Part shown: positions 8,176-17,500 of the stretch, piece by piece
Layout of the letters: every line of letters starts with the position of its first letter
Position numbering within the stretch: the first letter of the stretch is position 1
NCBI GenBank assembly: GCA_963768885.1
Contig: CAVYJN010000007.1
Coordinates: forward strand, 434,001-498,000
Source: DASRIA01 sp963768885
Lineage (GTDB): Bacteria > Actinomycetota > Thermoleophilia > Solirubrobacterales > JBBDJG01
DNA: 64,000 bases
Direction of reading: 5' to 3'
Notes under the pieces: model-generated
What the model was told of the DNA's origin: nothing
What the model saw: the letters and a program-made list of their open reading frames with translations, nothing else
Databases searched by the model: none
Made by a program: the position numbers and the translations under genes

Positions 8176-8499
8176 CTAGTACCCGAGCGCGAACTTCGCG
8201 TCCTCGGACATGCGCTCCGGGGACCACGGCGGCGAGAACACCATCTTCGGGAAGACCTTCTCGACGCCCTCGACCTCGCTCACGAACTCCTTCATCTGCT
8301 CCGTCACCTGCGGGCCGATCGGGCACCCGGGTGAGGTCAGCGTGAAGGTGATGTGGACGTCCTTGTCCTCGAGCTCGACGTCGTAGACGAGGCCCAGCGA
8401 GACGAAGTCGAGTCCCAGCTCGGGGTCGATCACGTTCTCGAGCGCCTCCCAGACGTCGTCGCGGTCCAGGGACGTGCCCTGTGTCTGCTCTTCAGCCAT
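8176..8499 (-). CDS. MIP18/DUF59-family Fe-S assembly protein (SufT/PaaD-like)
   Basis: The 107-residue protein has the family core VIDPELGLDFVSLGLVYDV, the conserved cysteine in TSPGCPIGP, and the C-terminal PPWSPERMSEDAKFALGY signature. The family helps mature iron-sulphur proteins. The start codon lies 7 nt after a TACAAT hexamer on the minus strand, with no Shine-Dalgarno, so it is probably leaderless. It is divergent from fxsA. Confidence 0.85.
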   Translation of the reverse strand: MAEEQTQGTSLDRDDVWEALENVIDPELGLDFVSLGLVYDVELEDKDVHITFTLTSPGCPIGPQVTEQMKEFVSEVEGVEKVFPKMVFSPPWSPERMSEDAKFALGY

Positions 8500-8506
8500 G
8501 CCCGCG

Positions 8507-8542
8507 ATTGTAGAGGGCGGCGATCCGGCCGCCCGCTACCCT
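8507..8542. promoter_or_regulatory. divergent leaderless promoters for the DUF59 gene and fxsA
   Basis: On the minus strand TACAAT (8507-8512) ends 7 nt before the ATG at 8499. On the plus strand TACCCT (8537-8542) ends 7 nt before the GTG at 8550. That distance puts the transcription start at or next to the start codon in both cases. Confidence 0.6.
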
Positions 8543-8549
8543 GCCTGCC

Positions 8550-9029
8550 GTGGCTTTGCTGCTGGTCCTGCTCTTCATCCTCGTCCCGATCGCGGAGATC
8601 TACCTGATCATCCAGGTCGGGCAGGCGATCGGCGCGCTGCCGACCGTGGCCATCCTGATCGTCGACTCGATCGTGGGCGCGTGGCTGCTGCGCCACCAGG
8701 GCCGACGGGCATGGACATCGTTCAGCGAGACGCTCGCGGCCGGGCGCGTGCCACACCGCGAGATCCTGAACGGCGCGCTCGTGATCTTCGGAGGCGCGCT
8801 CCTTCTCACCCCCGGCTTCCTGACCGACATCGTCGGGCTGCTGCTGCTGATCCCGCCGACGCGTCACGTGATCGGGCGCGGCATCACCCGCCTGGTGCTG
8901 CGCCGCGGCCCGCTGCGCTGGGGCACCGTGGTCGTGCAGCAGGCCGGGCGGCGCCCTCCTCCCCCGCGTCCGCACGCCGAGCCGGTGGACCCCGACGAAC
9001 CGCCTCGCCTGGAGCCCCCGCGGCCGTGA
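8550..9029 (+). CDS. fxsA: FxsA-family membrane protein
   Basis: The 159-residue protein shows the family pattern: an N-terminal helix pair (LLLVLLFILVPIAEIYLIIQVG), VDSIVGAWLLRHQGRRAW, then LLLTPGFLTDIVGLLLLIPPTR and a proline-rich cytoplasmic tail. E. coli FxsA suppresses exclusion of phage T7 by the F factor; its normal role is unclear. The start is leaderless. The stop overlaps the next GTG, so the three genes to 10558 form an operon. Confidence 0.85.
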   Translation: MALLLVLLFILVPIAEIYLIIQVGQAIGALPTVAILIVDSIVGAWLLRHQGRRAWTSFSETLAAGRVPHREILNGALVIFGGALLLTPGFLTDIVGLLLLIPPTRHVIGRGITRLVLRRGPLRWGTVVVQQAGRRPPPPRPHAEPVDPDEPPRLEPPRP

Positions 9030-9872
9030 TCGAGGCCGGGCACGAACTCGTGCACGACGGCGGCGCGGGCTTCACCGATGCCGTCGCCGTGCACATCTGG
9101 CTGCCCGAGCGCGCCTCGTTCGCCGGTCTCAGGATCGAGCGCCGGCCGGCCGAGGCGACGAGCTCGGCAGCCGCGCTGATCCTCGCCGACGGCGCCCCCG
9201 CCGCGCAGGCCACGGTCGACGACGCACCGCTCGTGGAGGACTGGGGCGAGGCACACGCCGGGCCGGTGACGCTCCGCACGATCGAGCCCCTCGCCCATTG
9301 GACGGCCGCGCTCGAGACGACCGGCGCCGCAGTCGACTGCGAGCTGCGCGCGTCGGGGCCGCCGGTCGAGGTCACGCACGTGCCGGGCCTCAGCCGGTAC
9401 ACCCAGCTGAGCACGGTCGAGGGACGGATCACGATCGGCGGCAAGGAGACACGTGTCCGCGGGCAGGCGCTGCGCACGCATTCGTGGGGAACGAGGACCA
9501 GATGCCCGCCGAAGGTTCGTGACGGCCGCCGCGGCGGACGGGGCGCTGGTCGGGGTCGCGGCCGATCGCCCCCGCCCGTCCGATGCGCACGGGGACGAGA
9601 CGGTCGGCGGCGAGATCCTCGACGCCCAGGACTGGGCGGGCCCGCTCGAGGAGGTGCGGCTCTCGACGGTCTACGGGGCCGACGGCATACCGCGCAAGGC
9701 GGGCCTCGAGCTGTACCGGCCGGGTGACGAGTTCCCCGCCCGCCTCTCCGGGGAAGCGGTCGGCGGGGCGACCATGGAGACCGGCGGCCTCACGCAGACG
9801 CTGGCCTTCTTCGACTGGAGGCTCGCGGGGCGGCCGGCCTGGGGCACCTACGAGCTGGAGTCGGCCTCGTGA
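9026..9872 (+). CDS. CrtC-like/lipocalin-type hypothetical protein with one frameshift
   Basis: The GTG at 9026 overlaps the fxsA stop. The first part reads in frame to about 9490 (QALRTHSWG) and continues in another frame from about 9510 (RFVTAAAADG) to the stop at 9872; one extra base in between restores a single protein of about 281 residues. The beta-rich pattern and the RTHSWG motif resemble the two-domain lipocalin-like proteins related to hydroxyneurosporene synthase, but this is a weak call. No catalytic residues could be assigned. Confidence 0.6.
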
Positions 9873-10558
9873 GCTCACCGGCGCCGGACGGCATCCGCGC
9901 CGTGATCAGCGACTTCGGCGGCGTGCTGACCAACCGGCTCGTCGAGGCGTTCGCGGCATTCCAGAACGAGACCGGGATCTCGATGGAGCAGCTCGGCCGC
10001 GGCATGCAGCGCGTGGCCGAACGCGACGGCGAGTATCCCCTGTTCCGCCTCGAGCGCGGCGAGGTCACCGAAGAGGAGTTCCTGGGCTCACTCGCGTGGG
10101 CGATCGAGCCGGAGCTCGGCCACCGGCCGAAGCTCCACCGCTTCCGCGACATCTGGTTCGAGGCGCTGCATCCCAACACCCCGATGCTCGACCTGATGCG
10201 CGAGCTGGGCGGCCGCGGGTACCGGATGGCGATCCTCACCAACAACGTGCGGGAGTGGGAGGAGCTGTGGCGCTCCAAGCTTCCGGTCGACGAGATCTTC
10301 GAGCTGGTCGTGGACTCCGCCTGGGTGGGCATGCGAAAGCCCGATCCCGAGATCTACCGCCTCACGATCGGACGCCTCGACACGGACCTGCGGCCGGACC
10401 AGTGCCTGTTCGTGGACGACAACGAGCTGAACGTCAAGGCCGCGCGCGAGCTCGGCATGAGCGCGGTGCAGTTCGTCTCCAACGAGCAGGCGATCCCGGA
10501 GATCAGGGACCTGCTCGACCTGAGCGGGACCCTCGGAGCTCCCGGAATTCGCGGCTAA
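9869..10558 (+). CDS. HAD-superfamily hydrolase (epoxide-hydrolase N-domain-like phosphatase)
   Basis: HAD motifs occur in order: ISDFGGVLTNR (nucleophile Asp), ILTNN (motif II), MRKPDPEIY (motif III Lys) and CLFVDDNELN (motif IV acids). The DFGG form is typical of the subgroup related to the N-terminal phosphatase of soluble epoxide hydrolase. The substrate is unknown. The GTG start overlaps the stop of the preceding gene. Confidence 0.8.
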   Translation: MSSPAPDGIRAVISDFGGVLTNRLVEAFAAFQNETGISMEQLGRGMQRVAERDGEYPLFRLERGEVTEEEFLGSLAWAIEPELGHRPKLHRFRDIWFEALHPNTPMLDLMRELGGRGYRMAILTNNVREWEELWRSKLPVDEIFELVVDSAWVGMRKPDPEIYRLTIGRLDTDLRPDQCLFVDDNELNVKAARELGMSAVQFVSNEQAIPEIRDLLDLSGTLGAPGIRG

Positions 10559-10567
10559 GCGAATTCC
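10544..10567. terminator. 9-bp perfect hairpin between convergent genes
   Basis: GGAATTCGC, loop GGCTAA, GCGAATTCC. The stem includes the HAD stop codon and ends 3 nt before the stop of the minus-strand gene, so it could serve both. It lacks a T-tract. Confidence 0.5.
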
Positions 10568-10569
10568 GT

Positions 10570-11025
10570 CTAGTTCTCGCCGCCGATGCGGTCGGCGACG
10601 TAGATCTCGAGCGCCTTGGTGCAGAGATGCTCGAGCCGGTCGGAGGACAGCCAGGGCAGGACGATGTCGAGCGCCTCCTCCTCCCCGACTCCGGCGAGGA
10701 AGGCCTCGTCGCCGCGGAAGCGGGCCGCAAGCTTGAGCACCTCGCGCTTGTGCTCGCCCAGCCCCTCGAACACGCCGACCAGGAACTCGGCGCTCGCGAC
10801 CGGCGTGCCGACCTCGAGGGTCGCGTGCCACGCGGCCAGCATCGAGAGGTCCTCGTGATCGAGGTCGCTCACGGCCTTGGCGTAGTGCTGCGAGAGCTCG
10901 TGCTCGGGGATGTCGTCGACCCAGGACTCGATCACGGCCGCCAACAGGGCGCGGCGCGCCTCGCGGCCGATCGACTCGGCGATCACCCGGATCGCCTCCG
11001 CGGGCTCCATGAAGCAAAGCGTCAT
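10570..11025 (-). CDS. helical hypothetical protein
   Basis: The 151 residues are strongly helical and acidic with no signal peptide or membrane segment. Phrases include IGREARRALLAAVIESW, LSQHYAKAVSDLDHEDL and LPWLSSDRLEHLC. I do not recognise the family. The ATG lies 6 nt after a TATTTT hexamer (minus strand, 11032-11037), so it is a leaderless candidate. A second ATG five codons in (MEPAEA) is an alternative start. Confidence 0.65.
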   Translation of the reverse strand: MTLCFMEPAEAIRVIAESIGREARRALLAAVIESWVDDIPEHELSQHYAKAVSDLDHEDLSMLAAWHATLEVGTPVASAEFLVGVFEGLGEHKREVLKLAARFRGDEAFLAGVGEEEALDIVLPWLSSDRLEHLCTKALEIYVADRIGGEN

Positions 11026-11031
11026 GAGCAG

Positions 11032-11037
11032 AAAATA
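11032..11037 (-). promoter_or_regulatory. leaderless -10 hexamer TATTTT
   Basis: The hexamer ends 6 nt before the ATG at 11025, within the spacing seen at other leaderless starts in this window. Confidence 0.5.
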
Positions 11038-11070
11038 GGAAGACCGCCCGACGGAACGGCGGCGGCGCGG

Positions 11071-12213
11071 CTAGCGGACGCAGGGCCCGGTGTCCACGGG
11101 GCCCGTGGCCGAGCGCAGCGCGGACCGCACGATCCCCGGCGGGACGCCGAATCCGCCCGGCGTCCCGGACGTCGTGGCGGCGAACACGGTCGCGACCACG
11201 CGACCGTTCTCGTCGACCGCCGGGCCACCCGAGTTCCCCGAGCGGATCCGCCCGCGCAGCGCGGTCATCCGCCGGCGGACCGGCCCCGCGCCGTAGGCAT
11301 CGCGGCTCACGACCGTCCGCGTCTCGCCGAGCCGGCCCGCGACCGGCCGGTAGGGACCGTTCTTCGGAAACCCGAGGATCGCCACCGCCTCGCCCACCGG
11401 CGCCCCCATGTCCCGCCCGAGCGCGGGCGCCCCGAGCCCGGGCACCCGCAGCACCGCGACGTCGTTGTGGGGATCGAACGCAATCGCCTGCGCGTCGAGC
11501 TCGTCACCGCCGTCGACCCTCACGGTCGTGTCGTCCTCGCCCGCGACGACATGCGCGTTGGTCACGACGACGTCCGGCTCGGCGACCCATCCGGAGCCCT
11601 GCACGGCGAGGCCGCACGCCGTGCCGAGCACCTTCACCACGCTGTCGTGGGCGCGGCGCACGTCCGCGTCGCGCAGGATGCGGCTGGTGGGCGGAGGGAC
11701 GTTCGCCTCCGGGCCGGTGATCTGGGGGAACGGGTCAACGCGCGCGAACGCGTTCAGGATCGGCCCCGACGGGGGGAGCACCTCGTTCAGCTTCTGCAGG
11801 ATCTCCGAGCGCTGGATGTCCTTCCGGTACTGGCGCGCGCCCGGTGTCTGCAACGCGACGGCGCCCGCGATCCAGACGAGCCCGAGGGCGAGGGTCGCGA
11901 CCAGCACCGCGCCGCCGATGCCGTCGGCCACGTCGGCGAAGGGGAACAGCATCCGCCGGCGCAGGCCGATCCCGACCGCCTCGAACACGATCGCCGTGAC
12001 GCCGCCGATCACGAGCGCCGTGATCAGGCTGAACAACGGCGCGTACGGGGAGCTCGAGCCCTGCTCCAGCAGGAGCGGGGCGAGCCGGCTGCCCGCGAAC
12101 GCGCCGACCGCGAACCCCGCCAGCGAGAGCGCGCTGACGACGAGTCCCTGGGCATACCCCCAGAGAGCCATCAGCGCGACGAACCCGATGATGATCCAGT
12201 CGACGCCTGTCAT
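11071..12213 (-). CDS. marP: membrane-anchored serine protease, MarP-like (CvpA plus trypsin-like domain)
   Basis: The N-terminal 135 residues carry four hydrophobic helices of CvpA type. A linker follows, then a chymotrypsin-fold protease with the catalytic triad His (VVTNAHVVAG), Asp (DPHNDVAVLRV) and Ser (SGNSGGPAV). The length of 380 fits the mycobacterial MarP family (about 397), a periplasmic protease needed for acid and oxidative stress resistance. Cysteines near VLGTACG and the C-terminal GPCVR may pair as in MarP. It is a single-gene unit divergent from the next gene. Confidence 0.85.
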   Translation of the reverse strand: MTGVDWIIIGFVALMALWGYAQGLVVSALSLAGFAVGAFAGSRLAPLLLEQGSSSPYAPLFSLITALVIGGVTAIVFEAVGIGLRRRMLFPFADVADGIGGAVLVATLALGLVWIAGAVALQTPGARQYRKDIQRSEILQKLNEVLPPSGPILNAFARVDPFPQITGPEANVPPPTSRILRDADVRRAHDSVVKVLGTACGLAVQGSGWVAEPDVVVTNAHVVAGEDDTTVRVDGGDELDAQAIAFDPHNDVAVLRVPGLGAPALGRDMGAPVGEAVAILGFPKNGPYRPVAGRLGETRTVVSRDAYGAGPVRRRMTALRGRIRSGNSGGPAVDENGRVVATVFAATTSGTPGGFGVPPGIVRSALRSATGPVDTGPCVR

Positions 12214-12264
12214 GGGGCTGCAGTCGGTCTCATTCGTCCCGCGCCTCGTGCGCGTTCTCCGCTA

Positions 12265-12270
12265 TAGAGT
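12265..12270 (+). promoter_or_regulatory. leaderless -10 hexamer TAGAGT
   Basis: TAGAGT ends 7 nt before the ATG at 12278; the overlapping TATAGA (12263-12268) is an alternative register. Confidence 0.5.
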
Positions 12271-12277
12271 TCAACCC

Positions 12278-12634
12278 ATGGAGAGCTCGACCGTCGCCAC
12301 ACGGCCCATTCGCAACGACCCGATGACGATGCGGATCACTCGCGTCGGCCTGCTGGTCGCGTCCCTGGGTGGGCTGCTCGTCATCTTCGATCCATGGGGA
12401 CTCGCGGTTGCCGGCCTCGTGATCGCCGTGGTCGGCACCTTGGTCAGCGCCCGCGCGGGCCTCGGCCACCGCTGGTACTGGCTGATGGTCGTCGGGGCGG
12501 TGCTGCTCGTCCTCTCGCGGTTGCTCGCCGAGAGCGCGGAGACGTTGGGCGGCTGGCTGGCCGTGATCGGGGTGCTCCTCATACTGATCGGCGCCTGTCT
12601 CGGCTACCCGCTCGCGAGCGACACCGAGGAGTAG
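12278..12634 (+). CDS. four-helix small membrane protein
   Basis: The 118 residues have a polar N-terminus and then about four closely spaced hydrophobic helices (VGLLVASLGGLLVIF, LAVAGLVIAVVGTLV, WYWLMVVGAVLLVLS, LAVIGVLLILIGACL), ending in an acidic tail SDTEE. There is no known domain. It converges with the lipoprotein gene 9 nt away. Confidence 0.65.
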   Translation: MESSTVATRPIRNDPMTMRITRVGLLVASLGGLLVIFDPWGLAVAGLVIAVVGTLVSARAGLGHRWYWLMVVGAVLLVLSRLLAESAETLGGWLAVIGVLLILIGACLGYPLASDTEE

Positions 12635-12643
12635 CGGCAAACC

Positions 12644-13210
12644 TCAGACGTCGAGCGTGATCCTGGCAGGCTCCTTCTCGCCCTCGACCGGGATCTCCAG
12701 CACGAGCGGCAGGTTGTCGGTCGCCGTCTCCTCGCTCACCCGGAACAGGACCAGCGAGCCGGATGTAGGGCTGAACGAGGCCGGCGAGTCAGGGGGCGGG
12801 GCCTCGTCCCCCGGAGGGATCACGCCGCCGAAGTCGAGCCCGAACCCGCTCTGGACGGTGTCGAGCGGCAGGTACTCGTTGCCCTGCGTGTCGACCACCT
12901 TCATGTCGCGCGGAGGCTTGTAGGGGGCGTCGCCGTCGTTCTCGATCTTCAGGAACACGCCGAGATAGGCCTCGCCGGCGGGCAACTCGGCCTGGCCCCG
13001 CACGAACGCGTCGTCCGGGCGCTGCTGCGGGTTGAGCAGACGCGTGAGCTGGACCTGATAGTCGACATCATTCCCGACGGAGACGAACTCGCCCTCGGCG
13101 CCCTCCCGCTTCTCCTCGTCCGCCCCGCAGGCGGGGAGCACGAAGATGATCGCGAGCGCCGCCGCGACCAGTGCGGCGGAGAGCCACCGAAGCTTGCGCA
13201 CCGGGTCCAT
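12644..13210 (-). CDS. lipoprotein with a DUF4352-like extracellular domain
   Basis: From the ATG at 13208-13210 the product is 188 residues. It has a signal peptide with a lipobox-like end (IIFVLPAC), an acidic linker, and a beta-sandwich-like domain with YLGVFLKIENDGDAPY, the pattern of the Telomere-repeat-binding-like DUF4352 group. It is probably anchored on the outer membrane face. A TAGACT hexamer ends 10 nt before the ATG. Confidence 0.7.
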   Translation of the reverse strand: MDPVRKLRWLSAALVAAALAIIFVLPACGADEEKREGAEGEFVSVGNDVDYQVQLTRLLNPQQRPDDAFVRGQAELPAGEAYLGVFLKIENDGDAPYKPPRDMKVVDTQGNEYLPLDTVQSGFGLDFGGVIPPGDEAPPPDSPASFSPTSGSLVLFRVSEETATDNLPLVLEIPVEGEKEPARITLDV

Positions 13211-13223
13211 CGAGCGCGGAAGT

Positions 13224-13715
13224 CTATCCAGCCGCCGGTCTGACCGCGTGCGACGAAGCGGTGCCCTGCTCGAGTGCCTGCGCCATGCGTCCGAGACCGC
13301 GGCGCGCCTTGCGCCGCAGCCAGGCGCGCATCCCGAGTGCCTCCTTGAAGCGGTCCGCACCCGTGTGGGGATGGGTCTCGAAGCGGTATTCGACCCGCGT
13401 CATGCCGTGGTCGCTGGGCACCAGACGGTATTCGGCCCGCGTCGCGACCCGCCCGATGCGCCCGCTGCGTCCCTCGAGCACGATCAGGTGCGGAGGATCG
13501 GCTTCGACGATCGCCGCATCGCCCCACGTGCGCGCGAGCGGGAAGTCCATCCGCCAGCTCGCCGAGGCGCCGACTCCCGTCGAGTCCAGGCGCTCCAGCC
13601 GGAAGTCGCGCAGGTAGTGGTCCGAGAACTCGGCGTGGTTGGCGACATCCACGAGATACTCGAAGACACGCTCGCGAGGTGCGTCGACTGTGCGTGAGAC
13701 GGCGATCGGGCGCAT
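13224..13715 (-). CDS. SRPBCC-fold (polyketide cyclase/Bet v1-like) protein
   Basis: From the ATG at 13713-13715, 163 residues. The N-terminus IAVSRTVDAPRERVFEYLVD is the usual SRPBCC start; the beta strands and the long C-terminal amphipathic helix with an Arg-rich end (MRAWLRRKARRGLGRM) complete the fold. The family binds hydrophobic ligands; no ligand is evident. It ends 13 nt from the lipoprotein start and may be co-transcribed with it. Confidence 0.75.
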   Translation of the reverse strand: MRPIAVSRTVDAPRERVFEYLVDVANHAEFSDHYLRDFRLERLDSTGVGASASWRMDFPLARTWGDAAIVEADPPHLIVLEGRSGRIGRVATRAEYRLVPSDHGMTRVEYRFETHPHTGADRFKEALGMRAWLRRKARRGLGRMAQALEQGTASSHAVRPAAG

Positions 13716-13954
13716 GCGGTCGCGGATTGTACGGGCCGGTGCACCGGTCGACGCGGCGTCAGGCTCGCCGGCGCACCCCGGACGACCTCGAAAGTGCTCC
13801 GTAATTTGCGTATTTCCGAGTCGGCGGCCGCTTGAAGCCCTGTCCCGAGTAGTTAGAATCCACACAAGTTCTGAGGGAGCCGCACTGGGCCCGCGCTTGA
13901 AAAGGGCCGGCACGGACGCACGCTGGCAGGCCACCCGAGGGAGGTCAGTTTTGG

Positions 13955-14518
13955 ATACGTATCACCACCGGAACGCTCGCGGGAGCGGGCTCGTTCAGGT
14001 GCCAGGAGTGCGGCTTCCACGTCGCCCTTCGGATCCTCGACCAGATGCCCGAGTGCCCGCACTGCGGCCGGGCCAACTTCGCGCGGACCTCCATGTTCGA
14101 CGTGGAGGAGCCCGACACCAGCACCCTGCACAGCGACGACGACCCGGGCTGGCTCGCCGCCGTGCGCGACAGCATCGGCGACAGCGGCCAGTACCTCGTG
14201 CTGCGCGACGGCGATCGCGTTTCCGTCAAGCCCGTGTCACAGGAGTGGATCCGGATCGGCCGGAGCCTCGCGGCCGACCTCCGGCTCGACGACCCGACCG
14301 TGTCGCGCCGGCACGCGCTGCTCTGCCGGCAGGCGGACCGCGTGCGGGTGCTCGACGACCGCTCCCTGAACGGGTTGTTCCTGAACGGCGAGCGCGTCGA
14401 GTGGCACGATCTGGCCGACGGCGACGAGCTGATCGTCGGCCGCTTCCGCCTCTATTTCCTGGACACCACGCAGAACATGGTCGGCGCCGGATCTTCGGCG
14501 ACACCGACCGCCGCATAG
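13955..14518 (+). CDS. zinc-ribbon plus FHA-domain protein, start codon unresolved
   Basis: The frame ending at 14518 has a zinc ribbon (FRCQECG ... PECPHCG) and then an FHA domain with IRIGRSLAADLRLDDPTVSRRHALL and LNGLFLNG, the phosphothreonine-binding Arg/Ser/Asn signature. The conserved part extends upstream of the first in-frame ATG (14045) to about 13955, so starting at 14045 would cut the zinc ribbon. A GGGAGGT site at 13939-13945 fits a start near 13951-13961, but only ATA or ATC is in frame there, and the TTG at 13951 is one base out of frame. A single-base error near the start is the simplest explanation. Confidence 0.7.
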   Translation: MRITTGTLAGAGSFRCQECGFHVALRILDQMPECPHCGRANFARTSMFDVEEPDTSTLHSDDDPGWLAAVRDSIGDSGQYLVLRDGDRVSVKPVSQEWIRIGRSLAADLRLDDPTVSRRHALLCRQADRVRVLDDRSLNGLFLNGERVEWHDLADGDELIVGRFRLYFLDTTQNMVGAGSSATPTAA

Positions 14519-14536
14519 CCCGGCCAGGGTCGTCCC

Positions 14537-17500
14537 TCAGAAGGCCTGTCCCATCGCCAAACCCGCAAGTCTGCTCGCAGACTTGCGGCCTGTTCCTTCG
14601 ACCGAATAGGCCCGACGGCCTATTCGGTCGAAACGCGACGGGTCGGTCTGCTCGCGCTCGGGCACCGACATCAGGAAGTTCGCCTTCGCGTCCGCCGCGA
14701 TGTTGCGCACGCGCTGCGCCTCCTCGTGCTGCTCGGAGCGCTCCAGCTCGACCGCGTAGTGCCCGAGCAGCTCCTTCACGTCGGCGGCTCCCTCCTTGTC
14801 GAGCTCCTGAAGGCTCACGAGTGCGCCCTTGCCGAGGCGGCGCTCGAGCGCCTCGCGGTCGAGCCCCCACTCGTCGTTGACGCGCATGTACACGCGCCCG
14901 CCGGTCTGCCCGGCGCACGCCCACGGGCCGATGTCGCCGAGCACGACGGCGCGCCCGTTGGTCATGTACTCGAACGCGAATCCCTTGATGTTGGCGCGGT
15001 CGGCGATCCCTCCGAGGTCGTCGCGGATCGGGCCCTCGGGCTCGCCGCCGATCACCACGTCGGCCCCGGAGAGCCGGATGCAGAACCGCGAGTCCGCGGA
15101 GCCCTGCACGAAGAAGCGCCCGCGCTGGGCGCCGTAGGCGAACGACTTCCCGACCGAGCCGTTGATGCGCTCGCCCAGCCGGTTGCGTCCCTTCATGATC
15201 GCGATCGTGCCGCCGAACATCGTCTTGCCGACCCCGTCCTGCGCGCCGCCCTCGACGCGGATGTCGACGCCCCAGACGTTGAAGGCACCGAGGCCGGAGC
15301 CGCCGATCGAGCCGCCGTTGAAGTGCAGGTCCGCGACCGAGTCCATGGTCGACGGCGGCGCGCTGTCCGGCCGGAAGATCCGGGCCCGCGAGAGCGCGCC
15401 CGCGAGCTCGGTGCCGAGCACGCGGTCGTTGGCGTCCACCGCGCGCTCGTACTCGTAGTCCACGCGGCCCGTCTGGGTGACGGACACGCCACCGCCGATC
15501 GCCTCGCCGGCGACCCGTCGCCGATGCTCACGGGACCTCCGCAGATGTCGCCGGCCAGCGCGGCGATCTTGTGCGAGGCCTCCTTGGCCTGCCATCCGGA
15601 TCGGCTGCGCGACGATCAGCCCCGCGGCCTCGCGCTCCTCCTCGGCGGAGGCGGGCATGTCGATCGGCTCGAGGTCGAGCATCTCCTCGAGCGGGCGGAT
15701 CATCTCGGTGAGGTCGACCGTCTCGGCCGCACGCGACTGCACGAGCAGGTCACTGCGCCCGACGAGGTCCTGAGCGCGCTCGTAGCCGAGGTCGGCCACG
15801 ATCTGCCGGACCTCCTCGCCCATCCCCGCGAAGAACCGCGCGCTGTTCTCGGCCGCGAGCTCGAACTCCTGTGGCGTGAACTTCTTGAGGCCCTTCTCCT
15901 CCGCCTCCGCGATGTCCTCGATCTGCGTCGCGATGCCGACGTGACAGGTGTCGAGCTGGCATCCGCGGCAGATCGTGCACCCGAGCGACACCATCGCGAG
16001 CGTGCCGAACGCGACGCGGTTGGCGCCGAGGCAGTGGAGCTTCACGATGTCCCATCCGTGGCGGTAGCCGCCGTCGGCCCAGATCTCGACGCGGTTGCGG
16101 ATGCCCGTCTCGAGCAGCGCGAGGTGCACCGCGCGCGTGCCGATGTCGGACGGCAGGCCGACGTGGCGCAGCGCGTGCTGGCGCGCGGCGCCGGTCCCGC
16201 CCTCGAAGCCCGAGAGCGTGATGATGTCCGCCCCCGCCTTCGCGATGCCGACGCCGATCGTGCCGATGTTCGGCACCACGGGGACCTTCACCGACACCCG
16301 CACGTCCGGGTTCGCGGTCTTCAGCTCGTCGATCAGCTCGGCCAGGTCCTCGATCGAGTACAGGTCGTGGTTGTTGGAGGGCGAGATCAGGTCGGTGCCC
16401 GGTGACGCGTTTCGGGCGGCGGCGACCTTCTCCGAGACCTTCTTCGCCGGCAGGTGACCGCCCTCGCCGGGCTTGGCCCCCTGACCGATCTTGATCTCGA
16501 CCAGGTACGACGAGTTGAGCATCTCCGACGTCACGCCGAACCGTCCCGAAGCGACCTGCTGGCCGCGCCACAGCGGGTACTTGCCGTACATGTCGCGGAT
16601 CTCGCCGCCCTCGCCGTTGACGCACACGATGTTGATGCGCTTGGCCGCCTCCGGATAGGCACGGAAGGCCGTCTCCCCCTGCGACCCGAACGACATCGAC
16701 GAGATCACGATCGGGTAGGAGTGGCGCCCGACGCCCGGGTCCACCTGGCCGGGATCGATCGGCCGGCGGTCGGACTTCAGGTCGAGGATGTGGCGCATCG
16801 AGATCGGCTGCTCGCGCTCGAGCTCGCGCACCTTCGCGGAGTACTCCTCGAACGTCGCGCCGCCGTTCGCGGCCGCGATCGCGGCCTTGTAGACCTTCGG
16901 GTAGAAGCGGAACGTCTTGGCCGGCTTGCCGTCCTCCTGCCCGGCGAGGATCCGCTGGCGCACCGCGGACGCGGCGTTCAGCTCGGCGAAGCCGGTCCCC
17001 GCCTGCGGCGACCCGTAGTAGCCCGGCGTGCCGAAGATCTCGATCAGCTCGGGCTTCAGCCCGATCGCCGAGAACAGGCGCGAGTAGCCGCGCAGCTCGT
17101 GTATCCCGAGCGTCGAGATGACCTTCTCCATGCCCTTGCGCAGTGCGGAGCACATGTTGGAGATGTCCTGCACGTAGTCGTCGACGCAGACGACCTCGAT
17201 CATCACGTAGGGACAGACGCCGTCGGCCCCGAGGCCGAGCGCCATGCAGACGTCGTGCACGTTGCGGACCCCGCCGGAGCGCAGCACGATCGACGTGCGG
17301 CGGCGCAGGTTCTCCTCGCCCGCCTCCACGCGGTACTCGCGCAGCGCCCGGTCGATCGCGGCGAGCGCGAGATGCGGGTCGATCCACGGACGCTCGCCCT
17401 CGAACGCGGTCCGGTCCGACAGCACGAGCAGCTCGCAGCCGTCGAGCACCTTCTTCGCGGCCTCGAACTTGAGGCGCTCGAGCGCGCCCTCGACGGTCTC

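Noticed and set aside
9583..12267. Plus-strand frame of 894 codons across three genes
   Set aside because: It overlaps the HAD gene out of frame and the MarP gene antisense; no recognisable protein.
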